A stretch of 11,216 nucleotides of DNA. Origin: Wenzhouxiangella sp. GTDB taxonomy: Bacteria > Pseudomonadota > Gammaproteobacteria > Xanthomonadales > Wenzhouxiangellaceae. The notes below the pieces were generated by a model. That model was not told where the DNA came from, searched no databases, and saw only the letters and a list, made by a program, of their open reading frames with translations. Shown here in pieces: positions 1-4,953 of this stretch (position 1 is the first letter of the stretch; every line of letters starts with the position of its first letter). A program made the position numbers and the translations under genes. Location of the stretch: the NCBI GenBank assembly GCA_021767625.1, contig JAASTB010000043.1:1-11216 (forward strand), read 5' to 3'.

Positions 1-85
1 TGGATTCGTCGATGGCCAGGATGCCCTTGCCGGGGGCGACCATCGCCTGAGCGGTTTCAACGAGCTGTTCGAGTTTGTCGGTCAT
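1..85 (-). CDS. fba: Fructose-bisphosphate aldolase class I, N-terminal fragment (cut by window edge)
   Basis: Only the first 28 codons are present; the gene continues beyond the left edge. The reading starts MTDKLEQLVETAQ and continues MVAPGKGILAIDES, which is the conserved N-terminus of bacterial class I (Schiff-base) fructose-1,6-bisphosphate aldolase, including the GKGILAIDES block. The family cleaves fructose 1,6-bisphosphate to dihydroxyacetone phosphate and glyceraldehyde 3-phosphate in the cytoplasm, in glycolysis and in reverse in gluconeogenesis. The active-site lysine lies outside the window. The ATG is preceded by AGGGGA nine bases upstream and by an AAGGA almost touching the start. 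The gene has its own promoter (137-165), and the terminator at 191-226 insulates it from the propeller gene. Recognition is confident despite the shortness, because this N-terminal block is very characteristic. Confidence 0.9.
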   Translation of the reverse strand, partial: MTDKLEQLVETAQAMVAPGKGILAIDES

Positions 86-136
86 GTCCTTGAGTCCCCT
101 GCTACGCGGTTTGAGGGTGGATGAGAGTAGAGCGCT

Positions 137-165
137 ATTGTAGCCAGCCGGGCGGCGAAGGTCAT
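137..165 (-). promoter_or_regulatory. Sigma-70-type promoter of the class I aldolase gene
   Basis: On the minus strand, ATGACC (160-165) is separated by exactly 17 bases from TACAAT (137-142). The -10 differs from TATAAT at one position and the -35 shares TGAC with TTGACA. Transcription would begin near 130, giving a leader of about 45 bases. It lies between the upstream gene's terminator and the aldolase start, where such a promoter is expected. Confidence 0.65.
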
Positions 166-190
166 CCGCTCCATGGCAGAGCATCACCAC

Positions 191-226
191 AAAAACGACC
201 CCGCCGGTTGAAAACCAGCGGGGTCG
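191..226 (-). terminator. Rho-independent terminator after the propeller-repeat gene
   Basis: A perfect 9-bp stem (CGACCCCGC at 196-204 with GCGGGGTCG at 218-226) extends inward past one C/A mismatch by four more pairs (GGTT/AACC) to a tiny GAA loop. Read on the minus strand, the stem is followed directly by TTTTTG (five T at 191-195). This is a classic intrinsic terminator, 57 bases beyond the stop codon at 284. It should separate the upstream block from the aldolase promoter. Confidence 0.9.
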
Positions 227-283
227 CGCGCCCCCTCCCCCGGGGCGGACGGCGCATTGGCGCCGCCACCGATCGAACTGCCG

Positions 284-2482
284 TCAGTCTGAAAACCGAT
301 CCGAGAACAGAAAATCCTGCGCCAGGAAAATAGCCAGACCGGACGACAAGTCACCCCCCGCGAGGGAAATCCGGCCGCCCAGGGCGACGGTCGATCCGCT
401 GGTGGCCAAAGTCTGAACCCGCCGACCGAAGACCCCTTGGGAAGCGCCGGTTCCAAGCGTGTGCCAAGCACCGTTGTGCAGGTAACCAACGCGGCTCAGG
501 GGTTCAGTCGCTGGTGAAGTCACCTGGAAGAATTCGCCGCCGGCAACCGTGCCCGCGCCCAGGGGCGCGATAGACCAGACGTCTCGATCGACTGGCGAAG
601 CCGGGGCGCTCCAACTGCTGCCATCCCACAATGCCAGGTTCTCGGCTGCAATCTGTCCGGCCGTACTGAAGTCACCGACCACGTAGAGTTCGCCCTTCTG
701 TGGCAGCAGCGCGCGAATGAAACCGTCGACGCCCTCGTCCGGCAGCGTACCCACGGACGACCACGCAGCGCCATCCCAGACAGCGATATTGCTTGCCGCA
801 GCCTGCCCCATCTGGTCGAAGCTTCCCCCGGCATAGAGCTGGCCGTTCCAGCGGGCCAGGGCATAGACCGTGGCGAACCCGCCCGACATCAGCCCGTCAC
901 CGAGGGGTTGCCAGTCGGTTCCGTCCCAACAGGCAATTCCGTTCAGCGCAGTGACGCCACTGGCCAGGCTGTTCGGACCGCCCACGCAGAGATCGTCCTC
1001 ATTACCGTGAATCGCCCATGGCGTTCGGTCGAAGCCCTCACCCAACGCGTGCCACTGATTTCCGTCCCAGCGGGCCACCCGCTGCATGGCGTTGTCTCCG
1101 ATGCGGGTGAAGGAGCCAATGATCACCAGGTCACCGTTCCACAGCGTCATCGCGCTGACGGTGCCGTTCAGGCTATCGAGACCGAGTGCATGCCACGCCT
1201 CGCCATCCCAGCGTGCCACGTGGCGCGCCGGTGCCTCTCCGGCCAGGCCGAAGTTGCCACCGACATACAGGTCACCCCCGTCGAAGAGCGCGGCTGCGAC
1301 CTGTCCACCGAGACCCGAGTGCCCACCGGGCCCCACGGTCGTCCAGGCCGAGCCCGTCCAGCGCGCGATCCGGTTGACCGCCACGCTGCCGGCGCCGTGG
1401 ACATTGAAACCACCGACGTAAAGCTCACCGCTGTCATGGAGCAAGGCCAGGGCGGCACCGTTGAGGCCGTTCTCCGGACCGGTACCGATCGGATGCCACT
1501 GGCTGCCGTCCCAGCGGGCCACGTGGTTGGCGGTTGTCGAACCGGCGCTTTCGAACAGGCCGGCCACGTAAACGTCGCTACCCGCAGACTGCAGATCGAA
1601 CACCCGACCTGCCTGCCCCGCCAGGCTCACGCCGCCGGCTCCTCCGCTGTCGAGGCCCGACCATGCGGCGCCGCTCCATCGTGCGACGCTGCGCGCGACC
1701 TGGTCACCGGCCTGCTCGAACCGGCCGCCGACGTAGAGACCACCTGAACTTGCAGCCAGGGCCGTGACTTCGGCCTCTTCGGTGGCGTGATCGACCCCCT
1801 CGCCGACCGTATCGGACAGTGCCTGCCAGCCCCCCGTCCCCCAGGAAGCGATTCGACTGGCCGGCGCACCGCCCGCTTCGGTGAAGTCGCCCCCGAGATA
1901 GACGCGGCCATTCCACACTGCAACGGCCCGGACTCTGTCGTTTACACCGTTGGCAGCACCGCTGCCAAGCGAGGTCCAGTCCTGCCCATCCCACCGCGCC
2001 ACCCGATTGGCGGGCGCGCCGTCGGCCTGCGTGAAGGTACCCCCCGCGTAGAGAAAACCGTTGTCCCAGGCCAGCGAGTATACCCAGCCGCCCTGCAAGG
2101 AACCCACGCCGGACCACTGGCTGCCATCCCACTTGGCGATGCTGGGAAGGAACTGTCCGCCCGCATTCAAGAACAGCCCGCCCACAAACACATCGCTGCC
2201 GACCACCTCGACGCTAAGCACCGAAGAACTCACGCCGCTGCCAAGCGGAGTGAACTCTTCGGTCGTCGGATCGTAGGCAACCACGTAGGCCGCTGCCTGG
2301 TCGCCGCAGACCGTGAAGTTGCCGCCCAGGTAGAGCAGGCCGGACGGTGCCAGCGCGATGTCGTTGATGCGCCCATTACAGCCGAAGGAAACACCACCGA
2401 ACTGCTGCCACTGCCCTGGCAGTTCATCAAGCGCCTGCGCAGAAGCGGCGAAAAGACAAAGAAGTGCAATGATCGTCCTCAC
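284..2482 (-). CDS. Exported 14-repeat beta-propeller-like protein
   Basis: A 732-aa protein starting at GTG 2482. That start has AGGAGG ten bases upstream and gives a clean signal peptide (VRTIIALLCLFAASAQA, then LDELPG). The ATG at 2542 would add 20 polar residues before the signal and has no good ribosome site. The mature part is about 14 copies of a roughly 50-residue unit: a strand such as LYVGGxFxxAG, then (V)ARWDGxxWxxLGxG and often NGV. Fourteen GG strands can be counted (LYLGGNF to VALGGRI). The first WxxFG half-unit sits at the N-terminus and the last unit lacks its own W half, as in a propeller closed by joining its ends. The protein ends FLFSDRFSD, resembling the IF-x-x-x-FE tag of the neighbouring 449-aa protein. 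No catalytic residues were recognised, so a binding or surface role is only a guess. Its terminator is at 191-226. Confidence 0.9.
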   Translation of the reverse strand: MRTIIALLCLFAASAQALDELPGQWQQFGGVSFGCNGRINDIALAPSGLLYLGGNFTVCGDQAAAYVVAYDPTTEEFTPLGSGVSSSVLSVEVVGSDVFVGGLFLNAGGQFLPSIAKWDGSQWSGVGSLQGGWVYSLAWDNGFLYAGGTFTQADGAPANRVARWDGQDWTSLGSGAANGVNDRVRAVAVWNGRVYLGGDFTEAGGAPASRIASWGTGGWQALSDTVGEGVDHATEEAEVTALAASSGGLYVGGRFEQAGDQVARSVARWSGAAWSGLDSGGAGGVSLAGQAGRVFDLQSAGSDVYVAGLFESAGSTTANHVARWDGSQWHPIGTGPENGLNGAALALLHDSGELYVGGFNVHGAGSVAVNRIARWTGSAWTTVGPGGHSGLGGQVAAALFDGGDLYVGGNFGLAGEAPARHVARWDGEAWHALGLDSLNGTVSAMTLWNGDLVIIGSFTRIGDNAMQRVARWDGNQWHALGEGFDRTPWAIHGNEDDLCVGGPNSLASGVTALNGIACWDGTDWQPLGDGLMSGGFATVYALARWNGQLYAGGSFDQMGQAAASNIAVWDGAAWSSVGTLPDEGVDGFIRALLPQKGELYVVGDFSTAGQIAAENLALWDGSSWSAPASPVDRDVWSIAPLGAGTVAGGEFFQVTSPATEPLSRVGYLHNGAWHTLGTGASQGVFGRRVQTLATSGSTVALGGRISLAGGDLSSGLAIFLAQDFLFSDRFSD
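330..2420 (-). repeat. Tandem protein-coding repeats of about 150 bases, 14 units
   Basis: Within the 732-aa gene, codons for LYVGGxF and ARWDGxxW recur every 45-60 codons. The DNA copies have diverged (for example tcccagcgggccac recurs in variant forms), so this is an old internal duplication rather than a recent tandem array. The limits given are approximate. Confidence 0.75.
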
Positions 2483-2492
2483 TGGTTCAAAC

Positions 2493-2498
2493 CCTCCT
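2493..2498 (-). promoter_or_regulatory. Shine-Dalgarno site deciding the GTG start of the propeller gene
   Basis: A full AGGAGG (followed by G) lies ten bases before GTG 2480-2482. The in-frame ATG codons further upstream (2542, 2536) lack a comparable site, and only the GTG puts the hydrophobic signal segment at the N-terminus. Confidence 0.75.
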
Positions 2499-2588
2499 CG
2501 TTTGATCGGTCGTTGGTAGACAGGTTGACGAATCATTGTCACCGCGCGAGAGCGAAGAAGGCGTCATGAACGGCCTCGCCAGTCCGTT

Positions 2589-2786
2589 CTACAGCGCCGA
2601 CTTGCAGATTCCGCACTTCTTTTGCCGCGGAAGAACTGCAGCGAGGAACGCCAAGCTCCAGAACAGCGGCAGCGTGACGATCCACAGCGGAACGATCAGC
2701 CCCAGCACGAGAAAGCCGATGATCCAGACAGCCCGACTCTGCTTTTCAACTCCCACATCCCTTTCACAAACCTTGCAATAAGCCAT
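2589..2786 (-). CDS. Small membrane protein with a CxxC pair at each end
   Basis: A 65-aa protein that I cannot assign to a named family. It begins MAYCKVCERDVG and ends KKCGICKSAL, so it has CxxC at residues 4-7 and 58-61. Between them lies a long hydrophobic stretch (about 20-52) with a proline near 33 and another near 40, suggesting one long or two short membrane segments as a hairpin. With a hairpin, both CxxC knuckles would lie on the same side and could form one zinc-binding site, an arrangement reminiscent of LITAF-like proteins. The resemblance is architectural only. GGAAGGGAAG precedes the ATG. It lies 71 bases after the 449-aa gene and 106 bases before the propeller gene, on the same strand, so it may be co-transcribed with them. 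Confidence 0.75.
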   Translation of the reverse strand: MAYCKVCERDVGVEKQSRAVWIIGFLVLGLIVPLWIVTLPLFWSLAFLAAVLPRQKKCGICKSAL

Positions 2787-2803
2787 TGCACTTCCCTTCC
2801 TGC

Positions 2804-2833
2804 TTTAAGAAGAAATCGAAATCCCATTCGACC
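2804..2833 (-). terminator. Weak candidate terminator after the DUF1566 gene
   Basis: On the minus strand, GGTCGAA (2827-2833) can pair with TTCGATT (2814-2820; five Watson-Crick pairs plus two G-T pairs) around a six-base loop, followed by TCTTCTTAAA. The stem is short and the T tract is interrupted, so it would at most attenuate transcription into the 65-aa gene. Confidence 0.25.
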
Positions 2834-2857
2834 GTCGGGCGTGGTGACGCATATTCA

Positions 2858-4207
2858 TCACTCAGCCGGCGCAGCCGTGATCGTCACGGAATCGATGCCG
2901 ATGTAATTGCTGTTGACGCCACTGGCCCCGGCATCGGGAACGAAGTAGCGAAAAGCAATCCGACCCTGACCGGACTGCGGCAGTCCGTCGGCCGCGTCAT
3001 ATTCGAAACGCGTCCAGCTACCGGGATAGCCGTTGGCGCCCGACGGATCCGGACCGGGTTCGAGATTCGGATTGATTGTGCCCAGTGAAATCGTGAAATC
3101 ACCCACGGCGGTTTCCGACAGCGGGATCGTATTGCAGGCACTGCCCGAACAGGCTCGTACCTCGACGCGATCCGGAAACAGCGCAAGTTCTGTCGTCCGC
3201 GTATGGAAGACGAGCCCGGAGCCAGTCCTGAAATCGAGCAACGGGGAAATCAGCCAGAGGCTGATCGTTCCCGTGTCGCCGGTGGCATCGTAGTTGGCGG
3301 CCACATACGAGCCTGGCGAGCCGGAGTGAGACGGAAAGACCTCCGAATTACCGGAAAACCATCCGGCACTGCCCTCGGGATTACTTCGCTGCGCCACCAG
3401 CCACCCCTGGCTGCCGGCCTGGTCAAGATCGTCGAAGCCCTGCTGGAGACCAGGAGCTTCGAAACTCGAAGCGAAGATCATGCTTCCGGGCGGCGAAGTG
3501 GAAGGCCCATCACTGGTTACCAGCATCGCCGGGTACTGAAAGTCCCAGAAGTTCGAGAAAACCTGGTCGGTTCCGAAATTCACCAGCCAGACCCTCCCGA
3601 AGTTGAACGAGTCCTGGACACTCGTCCAGTGCCAGAAAAGCCGGGTATTGGGATACCAGGAAGCCGGAGTCACGCCGGCGGTATTGAACAGGTTCTGGTA
3701 GAACACCGCCAACTCTCCGCTGGAGCCAGCCGTCGAGCCGGTCGAATACGAACCACTCGGAAGCCGCCAGTTCGTCGAACCGCACAATTCGATGTCGTTG
3801 TACTTGTTGACCAGCGCCTGGGTATTGCAGTTCGCAGGCGCCAGGGTGTTACCGCATGACGCCGTATTACCGCCGTTGCCGGTGCCGCCGGACAGCCAGG
3901 AGTAGTTGTGGCTCGCGGCGCGAAGCCCCGATGACCGCTTCACTTCCCACATCAGTCCCGACCGCTCGTCAAGCGTACAGGCCCAGTCACCCGGACCGTC
4001 GCCCAGCGTAGCGCTGGCGGGCAGCGCATGGCCTGCATTCGAAACCTTGGTGTATAGCTGCGCTTGGGCCGGCGTCGATGCAAGCGAGCCGATAAACAGA
4101 ATCAGAACGCCGCAGAAGATACTTCTGTAGCACGCGGAACACGCCCGTGCCGATTGGAGCCCAGAACGAGCCTGGGCGGACTGATAACACTTGCAGACCA
4201 TGATCAT
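2858..4207 (-). CDS. Exported DUF1566 (Lcl) and choice-of-anchor J fusion protein
   Basis: A 449-aa protein starting at ATG 4207 (ATG 4201 is also possible), with AGGGGAC just upstream. Residues 1-30 form an unusually long, Cys-rich n-region (C5, C7, C23, C26). A hydrophobic core at about 31-45 and a PAQAQ cleavage site near 46-50 follow. Residues about 70-235 are a DUF1566/Lcl domain: a DERSGLMWE opening, LCGSTNWRLPS at 141-151, and WHWTSVQD followed by WLVNFGTDQV. Next comes SMIFASSFE (242-250), which resembles the C-terminal tag of many exported proteins in related bacteria. Residues 258-449 (GFDDLDQAGSQGW, WFSGN, SYVAANYD, WLISPLLDF, YIGIDSVTI) form a choice-of-anchor J jelly-roll-like domain. 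Both families occur in cell-surface proteins, and neither shows catalytic residues here. Carbohydrate or surface binding is an inference. A longer in-frame extension up to 4882 is rejected as non-coding. Confidence 0.9.
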   Translation of the reverse strand: MIMVCKCYQSAQARSGLQSARACSACYRSIFCGVLILFIGSLASTPAQAQLYTKVSNAGHALPASATLGDGPGDWACTLDERSGLMWEVKRSSGLRAASHNYSWLSGGTGNGGNTASCGNTLAPANCNTQALVNKYNDIELCGSTNWRLPSGSYSTGSTAGSSGELAVFYQNLFNTAGVTPASWYPNTRLFWHWTSVQDSFNFGRVWLVNFGTDQVFSNFWDFQYPAMLVTSDGPSTSPPGSMIFASSFEAPGLQQGFDDLDQAGSQGWLVAQRSNPEGSAGWFSGNSEVFPSHSGSPGSYVAANYDATGDTGTISLWLISPLLDFRTGSGLVFHTRTTELALFPDRVEVRACSGSACNTIPLSETAVGDFTISLGTINPNLEPGPDPSGANGYPGSWTRFEYDAADGLPQSGQGRIAFRYFVPDAGASGVNSNYIGIDSVTITAAPAE

Positions 4208-4210
4208 TGA

Positions 4211-4217
4211 GTCCCCT
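4211..4217 (-). promoter_or_regulatory. Ribosome site setting the start of the DUF1566 gene
   Basis: AGGGGAC lies immediately before ATG 4207, with five bases between AGGGG and the ATG. This supports a start here rather than anywhere in the open frame that runs on to 4882. The surrounding AGGGGACTCAA is identical to the bases preceding the aldolase start. Confidence 0.65.
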
Positions 4218-4269
4218 CGTGACATTCCCTGTTGAATCGACTGCCTCACTCGAAGCTCAACTTCAAGAC

Positions 4270-4680
4270 TCAGCCCTCGGGCGCTTCTTTCGGCTTCACC
4301 ATGAACACGGTCAAACCCAGAAGAACGGCGACCAGAACGGTGGCCCATCCCGAGGGCTGAATGGATATGCCGAATTCCCTCTGGGCTGCCACCAGGAAGT
4401 AGATGATTGGGCTGATCGCTCCGATACCCGCCAGGATGGGGAAGATTGGAAAAGCATCGTTTCTGAGACAGGCGATCATCGTTCCGGCCAGGCCGACCGG
4501 CATGAGAAGCACGAGGTACAGGGCTGGTGCATCTGCTGCATGCCCCTTGAATACGGCCTCGAACATGTCGTAACCCCTCAGGCCGTAGGGATAGACGTTG
4601 ACCCAAAGGCCGAAGAGAAGACCGATCAGGACGATGGAGAGCCAGAAATCCGGTCGCTTGAAGGCGTTGGTCACGTCCAT
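4270..4680 (-). CDS. Four-helix inner-membrane protein, function unknown
   Basis: A 136-aa protein starting MDVTNAFKRPDFW. The start at 4680 is chosen because AGGAGG lies seven bases upstream. An in-frame extension to 4824 adds 48 Arg-rich residues with no membrane or domain character. Four hydrophobic segments are visible at about residues 12-30, 53-71, 78-98 and 110-128. The first loop (about 31-52) holds YPYGLRGYDMFEAVFKGHAA, and the C-terminus is short and charged (MVKPKEAPEG). I do not recognise the family. Its general style is that of small proteins resembling tripartite tricarboxylate transporter TctB subunits, which also have four helices, but I cannot show homology and no TctA or TctC partner is nearby. 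It stands 62 bases before the DUF1566 gene and 261 bases after the kinase gene. Confidence 0.8.
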   Translation of the reverse strand: MDVTNAFKRPDFWLSIVLIGLLFGLWVNVYPYGLRGYDMFEAVFKGHAADAPALYLVLLMPVGLAGTMIACLRNDAFPIFPILAGIGAISPIIYFLVAAQREFGISIQPSGWATVLVAVLLGLTVFMVKPKEAPEG

Positions 4681-4687
4681 TGGCCGC

Positions 4688-4693
4688 CCTCCT
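4688..4693 (-). promoter_or_regulatory. Shine-Dalgarno site deciding the start of the 136-aa membrane protein
   Basis: AGGAGG sits seven bases before ATG 4678-4680. This is ideal spacing and rules out the longer in-frame start at 4824. Confidence 0.8.
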
Positions 4694-4872
4694 GTGCCGA
4701 ATCGTCGTTGGAAGCCGCGCCATCGCGCCACGCTGGCGCCTCGGTAAAAAGATTGCGAAGTCGAAGCATTGCCCACCCTCATTTGTGTACGACGTGAAGT
4801 ATCTGCGGTGACTGGCGGCGCCATCCCGCGCCGGTCCGGTCTCCATGAGGGTCTGGCGTATTCCAGAGGAAG

Positions 4873-4902
4873 AACGGCTCATCCCTTGGGGATGAGGCCG
4901 TT
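4873..4902 (-). terminator. Likely terminator hairpin after the kinase gene
   Basis: AACGGCTCATCCC (4873-4885) pairs with GGGATGAGGCCGTT (4889-4902) with one bulged G and a very short loop. On the minus strand it is followed by CTTCCTCT, which is pyrimidine-rich but not a clean T run. Its place, about 40 bases beyond the stop, fits the end of the pyk-sigma-kinase transcript. Confidence 0.5.
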
Positions 4903-4924
4903 GACGAAGAAGGCGGGCTCCGGT

Positions 4925-4953
4925 GCCGGCGACGAAGCGAGTCAGTCGCCGGC
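4925..4953 (-). other. Perfect hairpin carrying the kinase stop codon in its loop
   Basis: GCCGGCGAC (4925-4933) and GTCGCCGGC (4945-4953) are exact reverse complements, giving nine GC-rich pairs. The 11-base loop holds the TGA stop (4942-4944). There is no T run, so it is more likely an mRNA-protecting 3' structure than a terminator. Confidence 0.5.

Larger units (their letters stand above)
4681..4941. other. Non-coding gap between the kinase gene and the 136-aa gene
   Basis: This is the longest gene-free stretch (261 bases). Its left part (4681-4870) should hold the promoter of the 136-aa/DUF1566 group, but I found no convincing -35/-10 pair. Its right part holds the hairpins described after the kinase stop. 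No small gene with a ribosome site is visible. Confidence 0.6.

Noticed and set aside
908..1747. A 279-aa open frame on the plus strand inside the propeller gene
   Set aside because: It is antisense to a clearly repetitive coding region and its residues follow the GC-rich shadow of the repeats; there is no ribosome site.
330..2420. A CRISPR-like or recent tandem array suggested by the regular 150-base spacing
   Set aside because: The units are protein-coding, diverged and in one frame, with no identical repeats or spacers.
2520..2540. A GTGACA / TCTACC promoter for the propeller gene
   Set aside because: The -35 is good but the -10 matches at only three of six positions with 16-base spacing, so it is too weak to list.
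4208..4882. An in-frame extension of the DUF1566 gene adding 225 residues
   Set aside because: It is Arg/Ser/His-rich without domain character, overlaps the 136-aa gene in another frame, and the ribosome site and signal peptide both point to a start at 4207.
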